Part shown: piece by piece, positions 25,901 to 34,109 of the stretch
Layout of the letters: each line of letters starts with the position of its first letter
Position numbering within the stretch: position 1 is the stretch's first letter
Assembly: GCA_050949165.1 (NCBI GenBank)
Contig: JBMNFF010000014.1
Span: 159,757-223,756 of the forward strand
Origin: DAIOXA01 sp050949165
GTDB lineage: Bacteria; Bacillota; Proteinivoracia; UBA4975
Direction: 5' to 3'
DNA length: 64,000 bases
Made by a program: the position numbers and the translations under genes
The notes under the pieces: model-generated
Told to the model about the DNA's origin: nothing
Databases searched by the model: none
The model's input: only the letters and a program-made list of their open reading frames with translations

Positions 25901-26105
25901 CCACGAGATCATCAAAGGTGAGCAAGTTCAGCCGCCGCGCAGCCCTCCGCACCAGCCGCAGCCGGTATTCGTGAAGGAGATGGGCAAAGGGCAAGAGCAG
26001 GGCAAACTCCTCTTCCCGGCCCGCTTCCACCAGGTCTCCCAGCCGGTCGAGAAGGGAATCGATATGGCTCTGGTCCCCCATGGGCAGCAAGACAACTTCC
26101 TTCAT
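22980..26105 (-). CDS. addB: helicase-nuclease AddB
   Basis: A 1041-residue partner of AddA. The C-terminal nuclease domain has VYDYKTS, and the iron-sulfur cysteines of AddB are present: one in VRCPFSYFARY and three in CTYCEYRRCC (C-x2-C-x5-C). The N terminus lacks the Walker A motif seen in Bacillus AddB, so this subunit is probably not an ATPase, as in RexB-type proteins. The start is ATG 26105, just after GGGGTGGGG; a GTG at 26114 overlaps that site. It precedes and overlaps addA, forming an operon. Confidence 0.92.
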   Translation of the reverse strand: MKEVVLLPMGDQSHIDSLLDRLGDLVEAGREEEFALLLPFAHLLHEYRLRLVRRAARRLNLLTFDDLVAAALEIANPGIQELDEATATEIIIEIMARRAGDLPGLGRYAGSRGMARELNYALGQLRRAGVTPSQLTGALKANPDPVLSDVLIIWQDYQAFMRAKGLADIEEQYALAAATLAGIPWLKEVREFHICWFLDFEPLQLAIVDKLPAGADITVWVPFKHPAHDQYLANTIQSLEKRGFAVRSQAGFTTAMTENLFLPTPQPCPAPKVHGLAAPRLRQELELVARKIKGLTCVGASPEDICLVVPDQRKYLPPLRHLYREHGIELAAPLVVDLMAVPWVREVLALWQAAASGWDRESLLTLAGCAYLRAHLPSDYDGDAMAQAVVGLGGNLRGQGWLAALDREVRRLTRQMKEEEAWENRSEQRLLEVYRAARPGLQAWLELGARVKDLTPQEHCRLLGALAEANAQRIAPMGDGEEDIRDRAALTKVLAAVQGYQACCKLLQRTAPISPGRFLEEFSPWLEQGLSLERSNPGAARVFSPAQVRGLRCKYLFILGLNQGTFPRPAREHWLLDRVAELPGLESVSRQSLAQEKIFFHSCVASVQDCLYLSRLLPGIEEEAEASPFWQEIDALMAGGMPQEFVDSSDLLPPLQPEAITSPGQLRQSMLNGLARGRDVSGPALAWLRGRPEYVDLHVASQVEQRREGPLPPDNMDGVLAHRGPAKAGVGEAVYSISRLEQYVRCPFSYFARYCLGLEPAPGEVPEYSVLDRGSFLHWLLEKFYTQHLEQANLNKPETIRTPLTALAQQWLAEQGGDSQDILWRLRLRDAINMVQGLIEADLPWLQETGLRPVLFEASFGLPGSPVGPVRPGEGPVRFRGKIDRIDVLEREGETWAVVYDYKTSREITRIDIVEGRSLQIPVYLSAAPALLARLGYDNVRVMGGGYYVIKGAKLAGGIWNQEFTAWANKRLASLEPKEFRDLERALAERAGDLHQSILAGNFAPNPEPLACTYCEYRRCCRYEKNRFNLKRGGGIDAAQC

Positions 26106-26139
26106 TTTCCCCACCCCTGCCGATTATTTATTATTTGCT

Positions 26140-26451
26140 CTACTTTTTCCCGGGCTTATTTTTGCCGCCAGCTTCCTTTAGCAACTGCTTCCACCGGTAC
26201 CTGCCCATGAAAATCCCGGCGATGCCAAAGACGACGATTCCCACTATGTAAGTGATGGGAAACAGAGATTTCAGGGCTTCGCCAAAGCTAAGGCGATAGA
26301 AGAGCATTTGTACTATGGCGCTGATGAACAGGTACAAAAAGTATGTGGGGACTCCCCAGTCCAGGACCCCGTGGCGGAGGACAAATTTTTTCTGACCCTG
26401 GGCCAGTTCTGCTTTGATCTGTTTCCTTCGCTCTTGCTTCGCTTTCGACAT
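26140..26451 (-). CDS. small two-helix membrane protein of unknown function
   Basis: A 103-residue protein with a charged N terminus (SKAKQERRKQIKAE), two membrane helices (about residues 40-58 and 69-88) and a basic C terminus (KNKPGKK). I do not recognise a family. AAGGAG lies 8 bases before ATG 26451. It is 34 bases upstream of addB in the same direction and could be in its operon. Confidence 0.6.
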   Translation of the reverse strand: MSKAKQERRKQIKAELAQGQKKFVLRHGVLDWGVPTYFLYLFISAIVQMLFYRLSFGEALKSLFPITYIVGIVVFGIAGIFMGRYRWKQLLKEAGGKNKPGKK

Positions 26452-26516
26452 TTCCGTCACTCCTTATGCTTTGTATCTATTATAGATTAACCCTGTGACA
26501 AGGAAAAGTGCTGAAA

Positions 26517-26538
26517 ACCCGGGAGAGATCTCCCGGGT
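26517..26538 (-). terminator. hairpin downstream of the M42 peptidase gene
   Basis: ACCCGGGAGA and TCTCCCGGGT are separated by two bases, followed on the minus strand by TTTTCAGCACTTTTCC. Confidence 0.6.
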
Positions 26539-26544
26539 CGATTC

Positions 26545-27582
26545 TTAGAGGGCGAAGTCGCCGGTATGGGCTGTCTCCAGGAACCTGGCCAGGAGCTTGG
26601 CTGTGTTGGCCAGGTCTTCCTTGTTCACCGTCTCGACATTGCTGTGGACATAGCGGGTGGGGACGGACAGGGTGATGACGGGGCAACCGCTGCGAGACCG
26701 TTCCATGGCGCCGGCATCGGTGCCGCCCCGGGGCAATATCTCCATCTGGTACTTGATTTCATGCTTTTCGGCCAGCTCCCGCATAAAGTCCACCAATTTA
26801 TAATTGGAAATAGAGGCGCTGTCCATTACCTTGATGGCAGCCCCCTGACCCAGGGCGGTGACCTGAAATTGCGGGGTGCTGCCGGGGCCGTCCACGGCCA
26901 GGGTCACATCCAGGGCCACGCCAATGTCGGGGCGGATGCCGTAGGCGCCGGTGACGGCTCCCCGGAGGCCGACTTCTTCCTGAACGGTGGCAACTGCGTA
27001 GATGTCTGCTTCATGATCCTGGACCTGGCGCAGGGCTTTCAGCATCACCCAAACCCCGACCCTGTCGTCCATGGCCTTGCCGGAGACATTGGCCCCGACT
27101 TCCACAAACTCGCGCTGCAAGGTGATGGGATCGCCGATGCGGACCAATTTTTCCACTTCTTCCTTTGTCCTGCCCAGGTCAACATAGAAGTCCGTTACCT
27201 TGAGGGGCGCCTTGGCCTCCTCGGGGGTCATGATATGTACCGGCTTCAGCCCGGGCATCAAGACGCCCACCAGATCCTCCCGACCATGGACCACCACGCG
27301 CTGGGCCACAAGAGTGCGGGGATCAAAGCCTCCTACCGGGTTGAAGCGCAAAAAACCCTTTTCGTCGATATGGGAGACCACGAAGCCGATTTCATCCATG
27401 TGGCCGCAGATCATGATCTTTTTGTTGCCGGTCTTGCCCTTCTTCAGGGCGATGACATTGCCCAGGACGTCGACCCGGACCTCATCAGCCAAACCCTCCA
27501 GCTCTTTCTTGACGACGGCGCGAATTCTCTCCTCCCGCCCAGAAATGCCGGGAGTTTCGCTCAACCTTTTCAACAACTCCAT
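26545..27582 (-). CDS. M42 family metallopeptidase (glutamyl/endoglucanase-M type aminopeptidase)
   Basis: A 345-residue cytosolic dinuclear zinc/cobalt aminopeptidase that trims peptides and forms large tetrahedral complexes. Metal and catalytic motifs are in order: GHMDEIGF (first His and Asp), KAMDDRVGVW (bridging Asp), VQEEVGLRGA (catalytic Glu-Glu), ALDVTLA, and TRYVHSNVE (His). Length is typical. The CCGATAACCTCCTTG region gives an AAGGAGG ribosome site before the ATG. It is flanked by its own terminator. Confidence 0.92.
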   Translation of the reverse strand: MELLKRLSETPGISGREERIRAVVKKELEGLADEVRVDVLGNVIALKKGKTGNKKIMICGHMDEIGFVVSHIDEKGFLRFNPVGGFDPRTLVAQRVVVHGREDLVGVLMPGLKPVHIMTPEEAKAPLKVTDFYVDLGRTKEEVEKLVRIGDPITLQREFVEVGANVSGKAMDDRVGVWVMLKALRQVQDHEADIYAVATVQEEVGLRGAVTGAYGIRPDIGVALDVTLAVDGPGSTPQFQVTALGQGAAIKVMDSASISNYKLVDFMRELAEKHEIKYQMEILPRGGTDAGAMERSRSGCPVITLSVPTRYVHSNVETVNKEDLANTAKLLARFLETAHTGDFAL

Positions 27583-27783
27583 TCCGATAACCTCCTTGTG
27601 TTTACCTTACCCAAGTGTATTCGCCCCGGCCCTGGATAATTCCTGCCCTCCAACTATGCAGATGTCGTCCAAGCTACGACCCAAGGCCGGGTTAGGTCCC
27701 CTTTTTATTTAGTGGGAGAAAAAGGATTTCTATTTTTTATAAAGAATTATATATAGGAAACGGATAACCCGGAGTTGATGGAT

Positions 27784-28599
27784 ATGAAGCATGGCATGGT
27801 CACCCTCACGGTGGCTGAAGCAAAGCGGCTGATCGGCAAAGGAGTTGCCGCCCTGCCCCAGGTGCAGAGGGCCATGGCTCAAGGGATGATAATCATCGCC
27901 GGCGGCACCACCAACGCCTATGTCGCTGAAGAATTGACGGGGCTCACAATCGACAAGGCCCGCTATACCGCAGGAATAATCAGCCGGGGACGCTGTTGCG
28001 TTACAGCCCATAAAACCCGCCTGTCGCCCCTGGTCTTGCGCCGAGGAGAGCTTGTCGACATTAACTGGACCGATGCCCTTGGTCAGATGGGACCCGGAGA
28101 TATCTTTATCAAGGGGGGCAACGCGCTGGACCCTCAAGGCAATTTGGGGATCCTTCAGGGCAGCCCCAACGGCGGCACCATCGGCGCCGCCCTGGGCAGC
28201 ATATCGGCCCGGGGTATAGAACTTATAGCTCCGATAGGCCTGGAAAAACTGGTTCCCAAAATTGCGGATTCCGCCCGCCTCTTGGGAATAGGGCGAATGG
28301 ATTATTCCCGGGGCATGCAATGCGGCATGCAAATCGTAACCGGGGCCACCATCGTCAGTGAAGATAGAGCCTTGGCCCTGCTCAGCGGCTGTCAGGTCGT
28401 CGTGGCCGCCAAGGGCGGTGTTGACAGCAGCGCCGGCAGCACCACCCTGGCCTTTGCCGGCCCGAAAAGGGAGTTTGAGCTGGCTGTCTCGGTGCTCGAC
28501 TCCGTGCTGGGCGAAAAGGGCCTGATTGCAGATACTCAAAAATGTCCCTGCCCAAACCCATGCGATTTTGGCAGGGCAAATCCTAAGGGGGCGATCTAG
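27784..28599 (+). CDS. uncharacterised protein with possible NagB/RpiA-like fold and C-terminal Cys cluster
   Basis: A 271-residue soluble protein I cannot assign. The stretch MIIIAGGTTNAYVAEEL resembles the sugar-binding start of DeoR-type sensor domains, and GDIFIKGGNALD, GSPNGGTIGAAL and PIGLEKLVP add a glycine-rich pattern seen in NagB/RpiA/CoA-transferase-like folds; this is inference. The C terminus has KCPCPNPCDF, three cysteines in six residues, which could bind a metal or cluster. ATG 27784 is 9 bases after GGAG; ATG 27778 is possible. Its TAG stop overlaps the GTG start of the chemoreceptor by one base, so the two are translated together. Confidence 0.65.
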   Translation: MKHGMVTLTVAEAKRLIGKGVAALPQVQRAMAQGMIIIAGGTTNAYVAEELTGLTIDKARYTAGIISRGRCCVTAHKTRLSPLVLRRGELVDINWTDALGQMGPGDIFIKGGNALDPQGNLGILQGSPNGGTIGAALGSISARGIELIAPIGLEKLVPKIADSARLLGIGRMDYSRGMQCGMQIVTGATIVSEDRALALLSGCQVVVAAKGGVDSSAGSTTLAFAGPKREFELAVSVLDSVLGEKGLIADTQKCPCPNPCDFGRANPKGAI

Positions 28600-30608
28600 T
28601 GCGATCTATTCGGGCAAAATTGCTGATGGCAGTTCTCTCAACCCTTATTGCTGTCTTCTTAATCTCTACCCTGGCCCAGCTCAGCCAGGTCGGAAGCAAC
28701 GTCCGGGAACAAATCGAGCAATACGGCACCACCCTTGTCACCGAGCGGGCCCAGCGCCTGACCCTGTGGCTGGCCAGCAAGCGCCAGGAGGCCCAGTATC
28801 TCTCGGTGCATCCTCAATTAGTATCTCCCGATATATCCGATGTTCAATCCCGTATTAACTTCCTCAACCAGCAACATAAGGACCACCTCAGCGGTTATGA
28901 TAACCTGTTTTTCATCGACAACCAAATGAATGGGTATGTGGGCGGGCAGATTGTGCGCTTTTCCCGGCAGACGTACTCGGCCTACAGCACCTTGGAAGAT
29001 GCCATTGATTCGCGCCAGCAGAGGATCAGCAGCCCCTTCCGCTCTGAGCTTTCCAACCACTTCGTAATCCTCATCGCCACTCCCATTATCTCCATGGATG
29101 GACAATTGCTGGGGCTACTGGCGGCGACCCTGAGCATGCAGGATTTTGGCGCCATGCTCCTGGACCTGGTAAAGCCGGAAACCAATGAGACGGCCTTTAT
29201 CGTGGACAATCAGGGCACCGTGGTCGCCCATCCCGATCCTGCCATCATCGGCCGGGAAAATATCCACACCACCCAAGTTATTCCCGGCATCACCGAACAG
29301 GCCGAAACCATCATGCAACAGGCCTTTGGCAATGTCACTTACCAAGGGGATGACGGCAGCCAATACGCCTACTACCGCCGCATCCTGGAAACTGATGGCT
29401 GGGTCCTCATCTACACGGCCTCCGCCCGCGCCTTTAACCGCCCCTTAATCCAGACCAGAACCTGGCTGATTTTCAGTAACCTCCTGGCCGTAGCCCTGGT
29501 CGGCGCCGTCATTTACCTCAGCGCTGAAGCCATAACCCGCCCTCTGCGTCAAATGGTTTCCGTCATGGGGGATATTGCCACCGGGGACCTAACCCAGAAG
29601 GTCCAGGTTGTCTCCGATGACGAGGTGGGGCAGACAGCGCGCTATGCCAACCTCATGGCTGACGGTCTTGCCAATATCATTCGTGAACTCAAAGGGCTGG
29701 CCAACACCATCGTCACCTCCGGGCAGCAGATTGCCGCCTCCATCGAGGAGAGTACCAGCGGCCTGGAACAGTCCAGCAACCTGGCTACAGAAATCGGCAG
29801 CAACATGCAACTGAACGCCGCCTCCATCGATCAGACCAAGAACTCAGCCCAGTATGTGGCAAACAGCGCCCAGATAGTTTCGCAACTGACCGGGGAGGCC
29901 GCCGAGGAATGTGCCACGGCCGTGCATAAAGCCACCACCGGCGGCGAGGCCGTGGCCGAGGTCGTCGACGCTATGGCGGAAATCAGTTCCTCCTCTGAAC
30001 AGGTCAATCAGTTGGTCGAGAACCTCATCGATTCGGCTCAACGCATCGAGGATATGTTGGAGCTGATAACCCAAATCTCGGAACAGACCAACCTCCTCTC
30101 CCTCAACGCCGCCATCGAAGCGGCCAGGGCCGGAGAAATGGGGCAAGGCTTCGCCGTCGTCGCCAGTGAAGTGCGCAAGCTGGCTACCCGAAGCACCCAC
30201 GCCGTCGAGGAGATCGCCCAGCTGGTGGAAGATATTCGCCGCAAGGTGGACAGCACCAGCCACGCGGTGCAGCACAGCAACAATATCATACACCAGGCCG
30301 AAGACAGATCGCGGTTGACCATGGCCACCATCGACAGCATGGTCGCCAGTATCAACAGCGTGGAACAAAAGATCAGGCAGGTCGCCGAAGCAGCCGCCGA
30401 GCAGGCCGTCAACAGCAACTCCATCCGGGAGGCTGTGGCCAATATCGCCGCCGCAACCCAGGAAACTTCGGCGGGGTCCCAGGAACTGGGCGCCACCCTG
30501 GAGGAGCAGGTGGCCATTCTGGCGGATATCGAAGATACCGTCGCAGAACTGACCCAGCTGGTCCAGAGACTGGATCAGATGATGCAACGCTTCAAGCTGG
30601 AAGAATAG
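28599..30608 (+). CDS. methyl-accepting chemotaxis protein with dCache-type sensor
   Basis: A 669-residue membrane chemoreceptor. TM1 spans about residues 8-28; an extracellular dCache-like sensor follows to about 280 (AFIVDNQGTVVAHPDP is typical of Cache domains). TM2 is at about 288-312, then HAMP (ITRPLRQMVSVMGDIATGDLT). The cytosolic signalling domain has the conserved tip EQTNLLSLNAAIEAARAGE. It would sense a small ligand and signal to CheA. The GTG start overlaps the preceding stop. No other che or fla genes are in the window. Confidence 0.92.
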   Translation: MRSIRAKLLMAVLSTLIAVFLISTLAQLSQVGSNVREQIEQYGTTLVTERAQRLTLWLASKRQEAQYLSVHPQLVSPDISDVQSRINFLNQQHKDHLSGYDNLFFIDNQMNGYVGGQIVRFSRQTYSAYSTLEDAIDSRQQRISSPFRSELSNHFVILIATPIISMDGQLLGLLAATLSMQDFGAMLLDLVKPETNETAFIVDNQGTVVAHPDPAIIGRENIHTTQVIPGITEQAETIMQQAFGNVTYQGDDGSQYAYYRRILETDGWVLIYTASARAFNRPLIQTRTWLIFSNLLAVALVGAVIYLSAEAITRPLRQMVSVMGDIATGDLTQKVQVVSDDEVGQTARYANLMADGLANIIRELKGLANTIVTSGQQIAASIEESTSGLEQSSNLATEIGSNMQLNAASIDQTKNSAQYVANSAQIVSQLTGEAAEECATAVHKATTGGEAVAEVVDAMAEISSSSEQVNQLVENLIDSAQRIEDMLELITQISEQTNLLSLNAAIEAARAGEMGQGFAVVASEVRKLATRSTHAVEEIAQLVEDIRRKVDSTSHAVQHSNNIIHQAEDRSRLTMATIDSMVASINSVEQKIRQVAEAAAEQAVNSNSIREAVANIAAATQETSAGSQELGATLEEQVAILADIEDTVAELTQLVQRLDQMMQRFKLEE

Positions 30609-30609
30609 A

Positions 30610-30640
30610 AAAAAACGGGCGCTTCACGCGCCCGTTTTTT
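30610..30640. terminator. bidirectional terminator
   Basis: A perfect stem AAAAAACGGGCGC/GCGCCCGTTTTTT with loop TTCAC directly follows the chemoreceptor stop. The convergent TIM-barrel gene has its stop codon in the loop, so one structure serves both genes. Confidence 0.88.
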
Positions 30641-31400
30641 TTGGAAACGCTTTCTTTACCGCTTCCCAGCCCCGGACAAGATGGGCCAGGTTCTCGACTC
30701 TGGTTCCGTAAGCTTCCAGGATTACGGGACCGTTATAGCCTCGGGCCTCGAGGAGGGCTGCGATTCCGTCCAGGCATCCCTCCTGAGGGATTCCGCCGTT
30801 GCCGTCGCTGAGATGGACGTTGCTGAGACCTTCTGCCATGGCCGCCAAGTACTCCCCGGGGGCAAAACCGCTGCGCAGAGCCTGCTTGCTGTCAAAGGTG
30901 TAATAGAGGTTGGGGATTGCCTCTCTTTGCAGCCAGCGGAAAATTTGCGGCGACCAGCCCAGACACCAGGACACATTTTCCAGGGCCAGCTTTATCCCCC
31001 AGGCGGCGGCTGTGGCCGCTACCATCCGCAAGCGGTGGAGGATGCGAGCTCTGTCCGGGTGCTCGACCCTTAAGGGACCGTGGAAAACCAGGCAACCTGC
31101 CCCCAGTTCTGCTGCTGCGGCCAGAACTCGGTTGAGGGTGTCAAAACCATCCAGAATCTGCCGCCGGTAGGAATAAAACAGCATCGGTTCATATTGGGAA
31201 GAGGCGGCATGGAGGGAGGGGATAACCACACCTAGATTTGCGGCCAGGCGGGAGAGCTTGCGGACATAGGCGGTCCTGTACTCCCTCCTGGTCTGAAGAA
31301 AAACCTCTGCCTGCCTGCAGCCCAGGGCGGCAATGTTGATCAGGGCCGATTCTGTCGGTTGCTGAGGGTAGAGGCTGGCAGTGGATATCCCGATTTGCAA
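30624..31400 (-). CDS. sugar phosphate isomerase/epimerase-like TIM barrel protein
   Basis: A 258-residue protein of the xylose-isomerase-like/AP-endonuclease-2 fold. GISTASLYP at the start, VFHGPLR, LALENVSW (Glu), YTFDSKQA (Asp), NVHLSDGNG (His and Asp) and ILEAYG (Glu) place the usual metal ligands. The substrate is unknown; members act on sugars or inositols, and some on DNA. TTG start after AGGGGG. It lies 12 bases downstream of the YhaN-type gene and may share its transcript. Confidence 0.82.
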   Translation of the reverse strand: MQIGISTASLYPQQPTESALINIAALGCRQAEVFLQTRREYRTAYVRKLSRLAANLGVVIPSLHAASSQYEPMLFYSYRRQILDGFDTLNRVLAAAAELGAGCLVFHGPLRVEHPDRARILHRLRMVAATAAAWGIKLALENVSWCLGWSPQIFRWLQREAIPNLYYTFDSKQALRSGFAPGEYLAAMAEGLSNVHLSDGNGGIPQEGCLDGIAALLEARGYNGPVILEAYGTRVENLAHLVRGWEAVKKAFPKKTGA

Positions 31401-31412
31401 AGGTCTTCCCCC

Positions 31413-34109
31413 TTATTCCAGGCTAATGGAGTGATAGCGTCCCGGGGCCAAGTCGGCCAACATATCCAGCTCCCGTCGCTGACAGGTGAGGAGAATAATC
31501 TGGCGACTGGCGCCCAGTTCAACCAACAAGTTTAACATGTTCTTTAAGCGCAGGTCGTCATACTGGACAAAACTGTCATCTAGAAAGAGGGGAAGCCCGC
31601 CACCGGTCACCAAATCCGCTATGGCTACCCGGCAGGCAAAGTAAAACTGATCGATGGTCCCCCCGCTGAGACGGGATAGATCCACCTGGTCCCCACGTTC
31701 CGGGGCCAGGACATTGATGGACATATCCTGGGCCACTTGGAGCTCGTTGTACTTTCCTCCCGTGATTCTCTGGACCAGCGAAGAGACCATGAGGTTCAGT
31801 TCAGGAGCCAGCTGGCTGTTGAGTTCCTCTGCCAGCTCTGTAATGGTGGCCACAGCCAGGTCCAGGGCCTGGATGTCGAGCTCCAGTTCCCGGCAACGTC
31901 CTTGCAGTTGCCACTCCTCTTCTTCCAAATCCGCCGGCGAGGGCAGATTGGCGTACAGGCCCTCCAATCGCCCCAGGCCTTCGCTCTTCCGGGACTGCAG
32001 GCTGAGGATCTGCTCGTCCAAGGCCTCCAACCGTTGGGGGAGGTCCTGGGGGTCGGCAACCTGTACATCGCTGGCTGCAGCGGCCTGCTCCCGCAACTGC
32101 GCTTCGCTGCTGCCCTCCAGGATGTCCGTCAGACGCTGGCGGAGGTTCTCTTCTTCCTCGACCAGTTCCTGGCGGCGATAGTACTCCCGGGCCAGGGCCT
32201 CCATCTCTTCGGCGCTGCCGGCCGAATAGGCTTGCATCATCTCCCGGGCCCGCTCTTCCAAGCCCTCCAGCTCCAGGCGGGATTGCTCCAGGCGCTGCCG
32301 GGCAGCTTCTTCCTGCTGGCGGCATTGCTCCATAAACATCCTGGCATCCAGCAATTTGTCCAGATTAACCCGAAAACAGGCCAGAGCTTGTTCCATGGGA
32401 AGGTCGGCCAGGGCCACTTTCTCGAGAATCTCGGTGAATTCCCGGCTCTTTTCACTGCTCTCCCGGGAATAGGTGGCCAGTTTTTCGGAAATGTACTTCT
32501 GCTCCCGCACCAGGTCGTGATTCTGCTCGCTGAGGCTGACAAAGCGGCGATATTTTTCCTCCAGTTCCCCGATACTGTCTACCCCCGCCCGGGAAAGGAG
32601 CGCATTCAGCTCCCGTTGGGCCTGATCCCGCAGGCGCTGGCTGTTCAAATACGCCATCTCCCGGGTGTACAGCTCCCTACGCAAATTGCGGCACCGCAGG
32701 TTCGCCTTCTTGGCGCTCCCCTGGATGGCAAATATGCCGAGCAAGAGGGGAAGGGCCAAGGCTGCCAGCAAAGGCTGTATCAGATATGCGACTGCTCCGG
32801 TAACCGGCAGGAGCATGAGCAGCACCCAGCGCACGGAGCGGAGGATCTCCAATTTGCGCTCCTCCTTGTCCAGGTCCTGGTCCAGGTCTTCCTGGGACTC
32901 CTGGACGGCGCCCCTGCGCATCTGGGCCTGCAGGGCGGCGGCCTGCTCCAAGGTATCCGGCCGGAAATAGGGGAGATGGGACAGTTCATTGGTAATTGCC
33001 CTGATTTCTGCAGCAATTCCCTCCAGCTGGCTTTCCAGCTCTTCCATAACCTGCTGTCCCTTTACCTGCATCTGCCAGGCAGAACTCATTTCAATAAGGG
33101 TATCCTTGTCAAAATCCTGGTAAGGGGCCAGCTCATCAATCTGGGCTTGCAGGTGCTGCATCCTTTCCTCTGTCTCGGCAAGGGCATCGCCATGGAGCCG
33201 GTGCAATTCCCGGGCCCTTTCTATCTCGGCCTGGAGTTCTGTCCACTGCTGGAAGGTCTGGGGATCCATACTGTGAGCGGAAAGCTGGGCAGCCTGCCTT
33301 TGCACTGCCTCCAGTTCCCGGCGCAGGTCCTCAATCCGGGCAAGCTTGGACAATGCCGCCTGGCTTTGCACCTGCTGGGCCAGTTCCTTTAGCTGTCTCC
33401 TTTCTCTGCTCAAACCTTCCAACTGGCGGCTGACCTGGTACTGATTGATTTCCAGCTCCGCCGCCTCCTGAATCTGCCCCCGGGCTTCGGCCAGGCGGTT
33501 TTGAACCTGTTCCAGCATGGCTCGAGTCTTCATCAGCTCGAAATCTGTCTGGCGTCTGGCCTCCTGCAAGGCCTGAAGGCCGGCCTTGACAGAGATGCCG
33601 CTACCGCCGGATTGGGCCAGGTTGCTCAGCAAGTTGCGCACTTCCAGGGCTACAGCGGTATCGGTGGCCGATCCCAACTGACTGATGCTGATGGTGTTGC
33701 GGAACACTAACTTGCTGCAGCCAAAGTGGGTGCGGGCAAAATCCGGCTCGCCCCAGTTATTGCAGGGCAAACCTTCAATTTTCTGACCGGTCTCCAGATC
33801 GATAAGGGTGACGGTGTGCTCGGCAAAGTCCCGGATTACTCTGACTTTGCCTTCCTGCCATGTGTAGTCCAGCTGACCGCCGTAGCTCTGACCCTGCCAG
33901 GGCCGGTACTTGTCCCAACCGGGCTCCAGTTCCCGATTGGCCAGGTTGGGCTTCCAAAACCCGAAGAGCATTGCCTCAATGAAACTGTGAACGGTGCTCT
34001 TGCCGGCCTCGTTCCCGCCATAGATCAGGTTGAGCCCCGGCGAGAGGGAAAATTCCCGGTGCTGAAAGCGGCCAAATCCTTCCAGATTGAGTCTGTCCAC
34101 CGTTACCAT
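31413..34109 (-). CDS. YhaN/SbcC-like AAA ATPase with coiled coils and a membrane hairpin
   Basis: An 898-residue SMC-like ATPase. Walker A GGNEAGKST is near residue 33, and the C-terminal ABC signature RLSGGTIDQ and Walker B LPLFLDD come together when the long coiled-coil arms fold back. Between the arms, about residues 430-470, a strongly hydrophobic stretch with two potential helices (VRWVLLMLLPVTGAVAYLI and the following ALALPLLLG) suggests membrane association, as in YhaN rather than SbcC. Such proteins work with an SbcD/YhaO nuclease in DNA end processing. The start overlaps the upstream nuclease-like gene by 7 bases. Confidence 0.85.
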   Translation of the reverse strand: MVTVDRLNLEGFGRFQHREFSLSPGLNLIYGGNEAGKSTVHSFIEAMLFGFWKPNLANRELEPGWDKYRPWQGQSYGGQLDYTWQEGKVRVIRDFAEHTVTLIDLETGQKIEGLPCNNWGEPDFARTHFGCSKLVFRNTISISQLGSATDTAVALEVRNLLSNLAQSGGSGISVKAGLQALQEARRQTDFELMKTRAMLEQVQNRLAEARGQIQEAAELEINQYQVSRQLEGLSRERRQLKELAQQVQSQAALSKLARIEDLRRELEAVQRQAAQLSAHSMDPQTFQQWTELQAEIERARELHRLHGDALAETEERMQHLQAQIDELAPYQDFDKDTLIEMSSAWQMQVKGQQVMEELESQLEGIAAEIRAITNELSHLPYFRPDTLEQAAALQAQMRRGAVQESQEDLDQDLDKEERKLEILRSVRWVLLMLLPVTGAVAYLIQPLLAALALPLLLGIFAIQGSAKKANLRCRNLRRELYTREMAYLNSQRLRDQAQRELNALLSRAGVDSIGELEEKYRRFVSLSEQNHDLVREQKYISEKLATYSRESSEKSREFTEILEKVALADLPMEQALACFRVNLDKLLDARMFMEQCRQQEEAARQRLEQSRLELEGLEERAREMMQAYSAGSAEEMEALAREYYRRQELVEEEENLRQRLTDILEGSSEAQLREQAAAASDVQVADPQDLPQRLEALDEQILSLQSRKSEGLGRLEGLYANLPSPADLEEEEWQLQGRCRELELDIQALDLAVATITELAEELNSQLAPELNLMVSSLVQRITGGKYNELQVAQDMSINVLAPERGDQVDLSRLSGGTIDQFYFACRVAIADLVTGGGLPLFLDDSFVQYDDLRLKNMLNLLVELGASRQIILLTCQRRELDMLADLAPGRYHSISLE

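Noticed and set aside
27583..27783. Search of the 200-base gap between the M42 peptidase and the unknown gene for an RNA or riboswitch
   Set aside because: No conserved hairpin set or known riboswitch pattern was recognised; it probably holds only divergent promoters.
31737..33392. A 551-codon plus-strand frame opposite the YhaN-type gene
   Set aside because: Shadow of a coiled-coil coding region; its leucine/glutamine-rich composition is what the antisense of such a region gives.
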